Source: Oligoflexia bacterium
Lineage (GTDB): Bacteria; Bdellovibrionota; UBA1018; CAIPTA01
NCBI GenBank assembly: GCA_023954355.1
Contig: JAMLID010000014.1
Span: 1 to 64,000, forward strand
Direction of reading: 5' to 3'
DNA length: 64,000 nucleotides
In this document: positions 1 to 7,737 of the stretch, piece by piece
Layout of the letters: each line of letters begins with the position of its first letter
Numbering within the stretch: position 1 is the stretch's first letter
Made by a program: the position numbers and the translations under genes
Notes under the pieces: model-generated
The model's input: the letters and a program-made list of their open reading frames with translations, nothing else
Databases searched by the model: none
Told to the model about the DNA's origin: nothing

Positions 1-1320
1 TTGGTGATTTGTTTTTGTTCCATTAGACATCTGTTCGTTAATTAATTGATTTTGAGAAGTACCCCAAAGTATTTTACCAGCGGTTGCGTATTGAGGTGTT
101 ACCCAAGATAAATCAACTAAGTATTGTTGTGCTTCGTTTCTAAAGTTTTCAATACTCCAGTCTGGAACACGAACTGGCTCGCAATGTCTTATTTCAACAA
201 TACTGCCTGGCCCACCTGCATTTGGTAGGTATGCGGTATTTGTAATAGGGTCATACTCAAAAGGCACTAAGGCACTATCAACAGCTGCGGCTACAGTTAG
301 TGCATCTACGTCTTCTGCCGGTTTAGATAATTCAAAAGTATTTTTTATGGCAAAGGCTTTTGAAGCAGCAGCACCTACCATTTGAAGTCCTAGAGCTTTG
401 TTTGACTGAATGCTGTAGAGTACACCATTTGTTTTACCCACGATATCGAAGTAACCGTAGCCTAAAGAATCATATAGACATTTAGAGTCACGAGGGTTGT
501 CTTTAAAGAGATCAGCAATTGTTAAATTGGCAAAAGCATTTGTGAGTAAAGGTCTGTCTCCTTGGATGGTTTTTAGAGCTTGGAACGTTTTCTCCATGGT
601 GATGCCGTTTGCATCATAATATTTTTTCTTTATAGCGTCCTCTGATTTTGCATCACAACGAGGCGGAATCCCAGGTGCCTGTCGCTTGGGAAAAGGGAAG
701 CCTATCTCGTGCTCATCACTCATGAAAAATACGCTGAGTGCCGCATCGTCTCGGAAAAATCCTAAATTTCTATTTTCTTTTAGTCTTTTAGTTGTGGCCG
801 CATATAAGCTGTGAAAACTAGCTTCTCCAGTGCTTTTATCTTTTAAAAGCATACCTTCGTGGAATAACTTTTTTAGGTCTTTAGAAATTTGCGCCAAAGA
901 TCTTTTGCTGCCCTCAAGAACTGGAGGTACACCTTTAGTATAAAAAAGTTTACCGTTCCAGCTGCCTACATGACCTAAGACAACAGCAAAACGAAAATCA
1001 GTTTCTTGCGGTAAAGCATTTACTAGAGATCCGATTTGGCGAGACACTTGCTCCCAGTCGTTCCACATGCTTGAAGAGGTATCCATCACAAATAAGATGT
1101 CGAGCTTTTTAACTCCAGGGGGAACATCACGTTCTTGTTCGTGTCGGTCTACAACACAGACTCTGTCTGGCAGTTCAGGAAAAGTCGTATCAGTAAGCCG
1201 GATGTCTTTTGTTGGCTGTACTTCGGTTGTTTGTGCAAAAGAGGATTCTTGCTTTGAACAAGAAGAAAGCGCCAAGACGAATAGAGAAAAAAGTGAGAAA
1301 ATTCTTACGATAGATTTCAT
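1..1320 (-). CDS. VWA-domain lipoprotein, 3' end beyond window
   Basis: Reading the minus strand from an ATG at 1320 gives 440 codons without a stop to the left edge, so the C-terminus is missing. Residues 1-21 form a lipoprotein signal with lipobox Leu-Ser-Ser-Cys (C21). A von Willebrand A domain begins near residue 72 (KKLDILFVMD) with the MIDAS motif D80-x-S82-x-S84. Later segments such as LSVFFMSDEHE fit the VWA fold. VWA lipoproteins bind a divalent metal and mediate protein contacts at the cell envelope; no partner can be named. It lies 235 bp downstream of the NlpC/P60 lipoprotein gene on the same strand. The family is clear, the specific role unknown. Confidence 0.85.
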   Translation of the reverse strand, partial: MKSIVRIFSLFSLFVLALSSCSKQESSFAQTTEVQPTKDIRLTDTTFPELPDRVCVVDRHEQERDVPPGVKKLDILFVMDTSSSMWNDWEQVSRQIGSLVNALPQETDFRFAVVLGHVGSWNGKLFYTKGVPPVLEGSKRSLAQISKDLKKLFHEGMLLKDKSTGEASFHSLYAATTKRLKENRNLGFFRDDAALSVFFMSDEHEIGFPFPKRQAPGIPPRCDAKSEDAIKKKYYDANGITMEKTFQALKTIQGDRPLLTNAFANLTIADLFKDNPRDSKCLYDSLGYGYFDIVGKTNGVLYSIQSNKALGLQMVGAAASKAFAIKNTFELSKPAEDVDALTVAAAVDSALVPFEYDPITNTAYLPNAGGPGSIVEIRHCEPVRVPDWSIENFRNEAQQYLVDLSWVTPQYATAGKILWGTSQNQLINEQMSNGTKTNHQ

Positions 1321-1555
1321 GAGATACCCTGTGCAAAGTTATTTTTCTACCATGGTATGAGTATAGGGTAGAGAGTGCAACTATCATTCACTCACGGTAT
1401 TTTATAACCTAATAGCTGCCCCCGTTAACTGTTGATAGAGTGGAATTTCTTTAATGGAAACAGTTCATTAGCCATGATTTACTTAGTTTTAAGCCGAAAA
1501 AGTGCTCATCATCAGAGTAACTAAATGGTTCAACAACAATTAAAGGGGTCAGCTA

Positions 1556-3055
1556 CTACAGTCTACGTTTCGCTGGGCAAGAATATAGACAAGACTCTGT
1601 AGTAAGAGTGAAGGGAGTAGTTCGACACTCTTTTGTTTTTTTGTGACGCGTCACCACCATGGAAGGAGATTCAGGGGCTCCGCTTTTTCCGAATTTTGCC
1701 TTACATGCCGCAATAGCGTATAGCTCGTATCCGGTGCGAAAAGTAGATGATTCTTTTAGGTATTCAGCTGCTTGCATTCGATTGATGCCCAGTGCACCCC
1801 TTGAAGGGCTGCTTTGAGAAACCACAAAATCGAATCCTTTATAAGAAAGTACAGAACTATTGCACTCAGAGATCGTTCTAGCGCGAGAAAGGCCAAAAGG
1901 ATCATTACCGATAGAGTCTACCATTTGTATATGACCGTTAATCGAAACTACATCGCCAGGTACAATACTTTCTTTTGCTGTCATATTTACTTTTGAAAAA
2001 CAATTCATCCCAGATTCAGGCTTCATGTAACGAGATGAGGGAATATTGTAAACATGGATTGCCTTCATGTCAGTGCTTGGATCAAGCTTTAAGCCAGCGG
2101 CAGCTAGAGCCGTAAAAATATAGGCCGAACAGTCGATGCCTAGTTCTGAACTGCCAGAGCCAGAATCTTTAAAAAGGTTTAAGTTCGTAGGGGACGCGCT
2201 TGTGCCATAAGGTTTACCACCGAAATCATAGATGAGCGGTTTTTGGATAATATCGTGGCAGGTAGAGCCCTCTACTTTACGATCTTGCAAGTAGTAATGT
2301 GTATCTTGTACTTGTTTCAAAGAGGCTATTTTTCGGATGTTTCCTCCAGAAGGGTGTCGTCCGATAATTTCGATCCCTTTCATGCTTGCTACACTAGCGT
2401 CTATCGGTTTTACATCTAAGACCTCACAGCTTTGATAAGCTGTAGAGATGGTTTTCCAAGAGCCAAAGATTTCTGTAGCGAGTTCTTCTTTCCACTGGTC
2501 CCATAATTTTTTATTTGGATTAGTTGGCGGCTCTGGGGTTGGCGTAGGCGGTGGTTCTGGATTCGGATTGGGCTGAGTCGGATTTGTTGGGCATTCTGCC
2601 TCTAGATTCGCAGCCGCTACTTTTAGCTCGGCTTGTAAAGAGCGAATTTCTTTGTTCGTAGATTCTAAATCTAAAGTACTGCTGTCTTTTGTCTCTAGAG
2701 CGATCACTGTTTTTAAGACAGCGGTTTTGTTTTTACCAAAGCCACTATTTTTCTGCGTAATTGCGTAGATTTTTTTGTATTTTTCAACAAAGGTTTTTTG
2801 AAAGTAATGAAAACGCTCTTTTGAGAATTGTTTGTTTTCGCCTGCTAGTTCTAATTTTGTCTCTATTTCTTCTGGAGAAGGTAGGCTAGATCCGCTTTCG
2901 ATAGAGCGATACAAGCTATCCCAAAATAAGCTTTCACTGTTTTCACATCCAGAATTGTCGACAGCATCGTCTGCGATGTCTTTAGCTGGATCATTAGGTA
3001 AAGCACAAGATAGTAACAGGTAAGTTGTAATAATAAGAAACGATATTGCCTTCAT
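1556..3055 (-). CDS. NlpC/P60-type cysteine peptidase lipoprotein
   Basis: 499 residues from the ATG at 3055. An in-frame start 27 bases upstream is possible, but the ATG at 3055 puts a clean signal directly at the N-terminus with the lipobox Cys at residue 17 (LLLSC). Residues about 50-155 are helical and charged. A proline-rich hinge at about 157-181 (PNPNPEPPPTPTPEPP) leads into the catalytic part. Nucleophile Cys309 sits in GIDCSAYIFTALAAAG and a His375 in INGHIQMVDS, the usual order for NlpC/P60 peptidases that cut murein stem peptides. The expected site of action is the periplasm, tethered to a membrane. The catalytic assignment is by motif; substrate is inferred. Confidence 0.75.
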   Translation of the reverse strand: MKAISFLIITTYLLLSCALPNDPAKDIADDAVDNSGCENSESLFWDSLYRSIESGSSLPSPEEIETKLELAGENKQFSKERFHYFQKTFVEKYKKIYAITQKNSGFGKNKTAVLKTVIALETKDSSTLDLESTNKEIRSLQAELKVAAANLEAECPTNPTQPNPNPEPPPTPTPEPPTNPNKKLWDQWKEELATEIFGSWKTISTAYQSCEVLDVKPIDASVASMKGIEIIGRHPSGGNIRKIASLKQVQDTHYYLQDRKVEGSTCHDIIQKPLIYDFGGKPYGTSASPTNLNLFKDSGSGSSELGIDCSAYIFTALAAAGLKLDPSTDMKAIHVYNIPSSRYMKPESGMNCFSKVNMTAKESIVPGDVVSINGHIQMVDSIGNDPFGLSRARTISECNSSVLSYKGFDFVVSQSSPSRGALGINRMQAAEYLKESSTFRTGYELYAIAACKAKFGKSGAPESPSMVVTRHKKTKECRTTPFTLTTESCLYSCPAKRRL

Positions 3056-3150
3056 ACCTGCTAATCGGATGAAGAAAACCAAGGCTTAAGAGAAAGAAGA
3101 TTGAGTAAGAACTTGTTAGCGGCTCTAAAGCAATTTGAGTTTAAGAAGCT

Positions 3151-3187
3151 GACTAAATTTCTTTAGTCATCATTAAGTATCGCTTAA
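3151..3187. other. Two small hairpins upstream of thiol cassette
   Basis: GACTAAA at 3151-3157 pairs with TTTAGTC at 3162-3168 around a 4-base loop. Directly after it, ATTAAG and CTTAAT (about 3171-3187) form a second short stem. They lie in the 216-bp divergent spacer between the NlpC/P60 lipoprotein gene and the first thioredoxin gene, about 90-120 bp before its ATG. They could be operator sites or transcript structure; nothing more can be said. Confidence 0.3.
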
Positions 3188-3271
3188 TTGCGGCTTTAGA
3201 AAATCTTTTGGTCATAAAAAGGCCAAATTCATTGAATAAAGAAATGAAACCAAAATTAATAAGGAGAAATT

Positions 3272-3778
3272 ATGAAAAATGTATTTTTAGCAATAGCAAT
3301 TGGAATAGGGGCTTTTGCCTCAAACTCTTTCGCCCTTGAGGTTGGAGAGCAAGCACCTTGTGTTGTTCTTGAACATCTAGGCACACCTTCTGGTCAAGAT
3401 TCAACTCATTGTATTCGTGATGCTAGAGAAGGACAAAAAGTGATACTAGAGTTTTTTTCAGCAACATGTAGTGATTGTGCAAAAAACCTTCCTATCGTTA
3501 GTAATTTGTCTCGTGAACTAGGCAATACAGCATTAGTTAGACTAGTTGGCATTGATCGATCAGAGCAGTTATTGCGTGATCACTATAATAGCAATAAGAA
3601 TCTAATCCCCGGAGAAGTTGCACTAGACACTGATAGAGATGCAAAAAAAGCCTATGGAGTAGTTTCTACGCCAACAATGTTTATTCTCGACAGCGAATAT
3701 AAAGTTATTTTTAAACACAAAGGTGTTTTAAAGAACTCTGACGTACAAGAAATTAAAAATCTTGTGAGAGGAGAATAA
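3272..3778 (+). CDS. Periplasmic thioredoxin/TlpA-like protein
   Basis: 168 residues with a Sec signal peptide (about 1-21, ending SNSFA). The thioredoxin active site is C66-S-D-C69 in FFSATCSDCAKNLP, and the cis-proline is P134 in VSTPTMFIL. Two further cysteines, C30 and C47, precede the core. This is the TlpA/ResA-like group, which reduces or exchanges disulfides in the periplasm. The start follows a good ribosome site (AAGGAG, about 3260). It is the first gene of a tight plus-strand cassette (next ATG 1 bp after the stop) that ends with a membrane electron carrier, so it likely receives electrons from that carrier. Its partner is probably the small Cys lipoprotein encoded next to it, which is an inference from position. 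Confidence 0.85.
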   Translation: MKNVFLAIAIGIGAFASNSFALEVGEQAPCVVLEHLGTPSGQDSTHCIRDAREGQKVILEFFSATCSDCAKNLPIVSNLSRELGNTALVRLVGIDRSEQLLRDHYNSNKNLIPGEVALDTDRDAKKAYGVVSTPTMFILDSEYKVIFKHKGVLKNSDVQEIKNLVRGE

Positions 3779-3779
3779 G

Positions 3780-3977
3780 ATGAAAAGGAGAGTTTTCTTA
3801 TTTTCATTTTTAACACTTTTAGCATTGAATAGTTGTGCTTCTTTAGAGTCAGTTGATCGTGATTTAGTGAATTCTCCTTTAATGAGTTTTTCTGAAGATA
3901 CAGGTGAAGCCCCTCTCACAGGGTTAAGAGGGGCTTCATCTTCAGGAAGCAGTGGATGTAGAGTATGCGCACACTAA
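3780..3977 (+). CDS. Small Cys-tailed lipoprotein, DUF4266-like
   Basis: 65 residues: a lipoprotein signal with lipobox LNSC (C19), then a short mature peptide of about 47 residues ending GSSGCRVCAH. The size, the RDLVNSPLM segment, the Ser/Gly-rich stretch and the terminal Cys pair resemble DUF4266 proteins, whose tails usually end in a Gly-rich CxC. Here it is CxxC. DUF4266 genes commonly sit beside a DUF3570 outer-membrane protein and a thioredoxin-like gene, as they do here. No function is established to my knowledge. It starts 1 bp after the preceding stop and its 3' end overlaps the next gene by 13 bp, implying translational coupling. Mature protein is probably anchored in a membrane with the Cys pair exposed to the thioredoxins. 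Confidence 0.75.
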   Translation: MKRRVFLFSFLTLLALNSCASLESVDRDLVNSPLMSFSEDTGEAPLTGLRGASSSGSSGCRVCAH

Positions 3978-4978
3978 TGTTTCTCATTTCAGTTTTGTGT
4001 CCTTTAGCTCTATATGCTGAAGAGCCTTCAACGAGAATGAGTACGAATGTTCGTACAGAAGAAGGCAGTCTAGATAATAGAGAGTCATCTGGTACGAAAT
4101 CTAGTCAAGTGCAAATTTCATATGATTTATCTTCTGGGACTTTAAGGAATTTCATTTTTCGAGTTGGCCTTGATCAAGCGTTTAGGGATTATTCAAGAGA
4201 CTTCACTGTTGATCGAACTGGTAGCTCTCAGCCACTATTAGTTGATTCAAATGTAGAATATCAAGCAAGGCTTTCTACAGAATATGTAAGTTCGTATGGA
4301 TATTTTACTCTTAAGGGAACAAAGACTCTAAGCAAGAGCCCTTACCCTATAAATCAAGGTGTATTTAGCTATAGTAAAGACTTTTATTCTTATGGACTAA
4401 AGTCAGGCTTTCAGATTTCTGTTTCAGAACAAAAATCGCCTCTGTCTTTTTATGTTGACCCAGAAACTTTTCGTAGATCATCAAGGGCAACTCGAAAAAA
4501 TAGTAAGACAGCTGAAGTTTTTGCTGAGCAAGTTTTGTCTGAAAGATGGAAAGTAAGAATAAATCCAAAATTTGTAGAAAATCGCACGCAGCCAAATTCT
4601 TATGGTTTTTCAACCCAGTTTGCTTGGGCATTTTTAGACAGCGCCGCGCTATTTAGTTTAACAGGTTTTAGTAGAGAGTTTCGAACACAGGGATATAGCG
4701 AGGATCGAGGTTTTTATTCTTCTTACTGGCAAGAGATTCAATTGAGAAAAGAGTGGTCAAGAAAAATAAGTTCAAACTTACTTCTTGGTACTCAATTAGA
4801 AACTGAAACAGCAAGAGGCAGTAGAGAGTATCAAAAAGTTGGAGTCGATTATTTTGGCTTGGATTTTACTGGAAACCTAAGTTCATCACTTCTGTTCGGA
4901 TTAAATGGAAAATTTTCGTTTACGAATACTGGATATAAAAGTTTGACCTATGGAGGAAACATAATATGGCAATTTTAA
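3965..4978 (+). CDS. Outer-membrane beta-barrel, DUF3570-like
   Basis: 337 residues with a Sec signal peptide (about 1-18, ending ALYA). The mature chain is a run of short amphipathic strands rich in aromatic and Ser/Arg residues and ends in an aromatic (NIIWQF), the typical C-terminal signal for BAM-dependent insertion. The gene order after a DUF4266-like lipoprotein and before thioredoxin-like genes matches the DUF3570 setting, so I place it there; direct sequence match to that family needs a profile search. It is likely a 12-16 strand barrel. It overlaps the preceding gene by 13 bp and the following gene by 13 bp. Whether it is a pore, a scaffold for the lipoprotein or an enzyme is unknown. 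Confidence 0.65.
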   Translation: MRTLMFLISVLCPLALYAEEPSTRMSTNVRTEEGSLDNRESSGTKSSQVQISYDLSSGTLRNFIFRVGLDQAFRDYSRDFTVDRTGSSQPLLVDSNVEYQARLSTEYVSSYGYFTLKGTKTLSKSPYPINQGVFSYSKDFYSYGLKSGFQISVSEQKSPLSFYVDPETFRRSSRATRKNSKTAEVFAEQVLSERWKVRINPKFVENRTQPNSYGFSTQFAWAFLDSAALFSLTGFSREFRTQGYSEDRGFYSSYWQEIQLRKEWSRKISSNLLLGTQLETETARGSREYQKVGVDYFGLDFTGNLSSSLLFGLNGKFSFTNTGYKSLTYGGNIIWQF

Positions 4979-5493
4979 AATCGGCGTTTATATTGGTAGC
5001 TATTTTTGTAACGATAAGTAGCTGCGGGTTAGCTCTTTCAGAGAAAGAAAAAAATAAAAAAATAGACGGAGAAATTTTACAAACTCCACTGACGGGCACT
5101 TTTCAAAACATAGATGGTGGAGAGATCGATTTATCGTCAACTGATGGAAAGTCACAAATTTTAATTTTTGCTTCAGAAACATGTGCTGTATGTAGGCATG
5201 AAGCGCAGAATTTAGTAAGTCATATTGCGGCTCTCGGTACGCCAACAAATATTAAAATTTATACCTTATTGGTTGGTTCATATCTTGAAGATGCTTTAGA
5301 TTGGCGCGAAGACTTAGCAGTTACTTGGCCTGTAGGCGTAGAACTGGGAGACACTCTATTTCGCAAATATTGCCCAGAGGCGCAAACCCCTTGTGTACTT
5401 ATTAAAAATATCAACAGCTCTCAACCTGCAAAAATTGTGGGAGAGAGTTCAATAGAAAGATGGATGTCTTTATCAGGAGAATGGAGTTATTAA
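4966..5493 (+). CDS. Thioredoxin-like lipoprotein
   Basis: 175 residues. The N-terminus has a lipoprotein signal with lipobox TISSC (C20). The thioredoxin-type active site is C73-A-V-C76 in FASETCAVCRHEAQNL, and a cis-proline equivalent is in QTPCVLI (P142), followed at once by an unusual Cys143. A further Cys136 lies nearby, so the mature protein has four non-lipid cysteines. It is membrane-anchored, unlike the other two thioredoxins of the cassette. It overlaps the barrel gene by 13 bp and shares its stop with the next ATG (TAATG). Likely role: relaying electrons between the inner-membrane carrier and an envelope thiol substrate. Confidence 0.75.
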   Translation: MAILKSAFILVAIFVTISSCGLALSEKEKNKKIDGEILQTPLTGTFQNIDGGEIDLSSTDGKSQILIFASETCAVCRHEAQNLVSHIAALGTPTNIKIYTLLVGSYLEDALDWREDLAVTWPVGVELGDTLFRKYCPEAQTPCVLIKNINSSQPAKIVGESSIERWMSLSGEWSY

Positions 5494-5942
5494 TGAAAGT
5501 GATACTATTATCAATACTAATGCTTAGTTTGAGTCTTGTTTCGTATGCGACAGAGATTCCGATAAATAAGTTAGATCCAATAACAGATAACGCAAAGATC
5601 GAGAAAGATAAGGTACTTATTTACTTTTGGGCCTCGTGGTGTCCCGACTGTAAAGAAAAACTGGCAACAGTGATTCCTGATTTAGCAAAGAATGCTAGTG
5701 ATTATTCTGTGATCACGGTGAACACCGATCGAAAAAAAGAGCGTGGAGTAGAATTTATTCAAGAAGAGAACGTAAAGCTACCCGTATATCGAGATGAAGA
5801 AAAGCAAATTGCAAAACTTGCTAAGGTTTTCTCTGTACCTTCATGGGCTTATCTTAAAAAAGACCAAGATAAGTGGATGCTTATCAGTAGCTCGAATGGA
5901 TTTGATTTAGAAAAAGTTAAAAAATCGATGGAGATAAAATGA
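5493..5942 (+). CDS. Periplasmic thioredoxin-like protein (CPDC)
   Basis: 149 residues from the ATG at 5493, which overlaps the previous stop (TAATG) and has GGAG 6 bp upstream; an earlier in-frame ATG at 5460 would put extra charged residues before the signal. Residues 1-20 are a Sec signal (LVSYA cleavage region). The redox motif is W-C50-P-D-C53 in FWASWCPDCKE with a downstream cis-proline in FSVPSWAYL. It is the most canonical TlpA-like member of the three in this cassette. The stop overlaps the following carrier gene by 4 bp, consistent with direct coupling of the thioredoxin to that carrier. Confidence 0.85.
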   Translation: MKVILLSILMLSLSLVSYATEIPINKLDPITDNAKIEKDKVLIYFWASWCPDCKEKLATVIPDLAKNASDYSVITVNTDRKKERGVEFIQEENVKLPVYRDEEKQIAKLAKVFSVPSWAYLKKDQDKWMLISSSNGFDLEKVKKSMEIK

Positions 5943-6604
5943 ATAATATATTTATACAAATGTTAGCGGCTTTTGGTGCTGGTCTAGGCACCTCATTCAC
6001 TCCTTGTGTGTATCCCATGCTCCCTATAACACTGGGATATTTAGGGGCCAGAGGAAGCAATGGCGTGGATAATAAAAAAAGAGTTTTTGGATTTATTACT
6101 GGACAAGTAATTGCCTTCACTGCACTTGGAGTAGTAGCAGTTACTTTGGGAGAGTTTTTAGGGTTTTCTTCAGAAATTCCTTGGGTTCAAATTTTAGTTG
6201 GTTTTGTTTTAATACTTTCTGCGGGCTTTTCTTTTTTTGAAAAATTGCCTAAATTTTTTTACAAAATCAATGCACTCAGTAGTTTTGGAAGTGCAAACTC
6301 TTACTGGGGAGCTGTTTTAGTAGGGATATCAGCAGCTCTAGTAGCTTCGCCCTGTACGAGTCCAATTTTAGGAGCTGTCTTAACTACTATTGCCCAAGTT
6401 GAGAATCGCTTTTTCGGTGTTTTCTTAATGTTTCTCTATGCTGTTGGACTTTCTTCTCTATTTTTATTGATTGGCCTTGGTTTAGCCAAATTAACAAATT
6501 TACCGAGAGCAGGAGTATGGTTGAAAAAAGTACATTTCGTCAGCAGCCTATTATTAGTATTAGGAGGGTTGTATTTTATTATTAAAGGAATTCAGTTGTT
6601 GTAG
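5939..6604 (+). CDS. DsbD/CcdA-type membrane thiol electron carrier
   Basis: 221 residues, almost all hydrophobic, about six membrane spans. The two redox cysteines are in the DsbD signatures SFTPCVYPMLP (C23) and VASPCTSPILG (C139). In this family the pair takes electrons from cytoplasmic thioredoxin and passes them to periplasmic thioredoxin-fold proteins. Only the membrane (beta) domain is present; the soluble alpha and gamma domains of full DsbD are absent, and the three thioredoxin-like proteins encoded upstream could supply those roles. Overlap with the preceding gene is 4 bp. Confidence 0.9.
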   Translation: MNNIFIQMLAAFGAGLGTSFTPCVYPMLPITLGYLGARGSNGVDNKKRVFGFITGQVIAFTALGVVAVTLGEFLGFSSEIPWVQILVGFVLILSAGFSFFEKLPKFFYKINALSSFGSANSYWGAVLVGISAALVASPCTSPILGAVLTTIAQVENRFFGVFLMFLYAVGLSSLFLLIGLGLAKLTNLPRAGVWLKKVHFVSSLLLVLGGLYFIIKGIQLL

Positions 6605-6645
6605 TGCCAAAAATTGGGTATCACCTTCTTTTCGAAAGGGAAGCT

Positions 6646-7536
6646 ATGATTCGCTACGAAGAAATAAAGAAGGTAATGATTGCTAAAACCATTTTAGAAA
6701 ATGGGAGCATTCAAAAAGCAGCTAAGGTCTTAAAAGTTACTCCTTCTGCTATTTCGCAGTCATTGGCTTCTCTTGAAAAGAAAATTGGTGCCCCTTTATT
6801 TATTCGTCAAAAGGGTAAAGTTACAGCAACTGAGAAATGTATTGAGCTATTAGAGAAAGCTAAGCCTGCTTTTCACGCGTTGGATTCACTGTTTGCAAAA
6901 GAGAAAAATAAGCTGACGCTTGCTAGTTTAGAAATTGGTACATATGAGAGCCTTGCGCATACGCTATTACCCAAATTTATTCATAGAATTAAAGAAGAGC
7001 ATCCTAAAGTAAAGGTTAGTATTAGCGTTAGTAGAACAGCTGAGATTATTAAAAAGTTACGTAGCGGAGAGCTCTGTACTGCCATTATAGTGGAGTCTGA
7101 TAGTATATCAGGGCTAAATTGTATTAAGATCGCCGAAGAAGAGCTAGGGTTTTATGTTTCGTCGGATTTGAAAGATAAAATTTATGATCATGATTTTTTA
7201 TCTAATTTAGGTTTTGGATTTTTAGCTCTCACAACAGATGGTCTACCAATATATATGAAGAAGTTTTTAGCTCAATTAGGTACGAAGCCAAAAGTCACAA
7301 TGACATCAGACAGCTTTGAGGTTTTGCGTTTAGCGGCTGTTAATAAAATCGCCATAGCCGTATTGCCTAAAAAGGTAGCTGAGAAAAACAAGGGTGATTT
7401 AATTGAATTGACTACCTACCAGGACAAGCCACTAAAGTATAAAGGTACGCATGCTATTTATCTTGCCTCTTTAGATAGATGTGACCAAGAAGAGGCGATG
7501 TATCTAGCGAAATTAGCAAAAGATAGTTTCTTGTAA
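6646..7536 (+). CDS. LysR-family transcriptional regulator
   Basis: 296 residues from the ATG at 6646, chosen because it has a purine-rich ribosome site (AAGGGA) just upstream and begins the helix-turn-helix at the usual place; an in-frame GTG at 6604 would add 14 residues. The winged HTH spans about 5-65 (KAAKVLKVTPSAISQSLASLEKKIGAPLF), followed by a LysR substrate-binding domain (about 90-290). It lies on the same strand directly after the thiol cassette, so it may be co-transcribed and regulate it; LysR genes are more often divergent from their targets, so this is tentative. Confidence 0.85.
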   Translation: MIRYEEIKKVMIAKTILENGSIQKAAKVLKVTPSAISQSLASLEKKIGAPLFIRQKGKVTATEKCIELLEKAKPAFHALDSLFAKEKNKLTLASLEIGTYESLAHTLLPKFIHRIKEEHPKVKVSISVSRTAEIIKKLRSGELCTAIIVESDSISGLNCIKIAEEELGFYVSSDLKDKIYDHDFLSNLGFGFLALTTDGLPIYMKKFLAQLGTKPKVTMTSDSFEVLRLAAVNKIAIAVLPKKVAEKNKGDLIELTTYQDKPLKYKGTHAIYLASLDRCDQEEAMYLAKLAKDSFL

Positions 7537-7737
7537 GCGGAAAAATAAAAAAATTGTGTGATGAATCTTACCGCTTTTATCTCAGCTCTTTGGGTTCTGG
7601 GCTCATCTCTACGGCGTTAAAAGTATACCGATTATGGCAATATTACATTAATAATATCAATAAGTTATATGATTTTTACATCAAAGTATTTCCTAAAAAT
7701 GGGCGATAAAGTAAGAAGTCTTGGGGGGCTGGGTATG

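Noticed and set aside
1067..1387. Short open frames on both strands at the start of the VWA lipoprotein gene
   Set aside because: They lie over the intact minus-strand VWA frame and its leader and have no ribosome sites or recognisable content.
5939..6604. Full-length DsbD
   Set aside because: Only the membrane domain is encoded; no alpha or gamma domain is fused, and the thioredoxins are separate genes.
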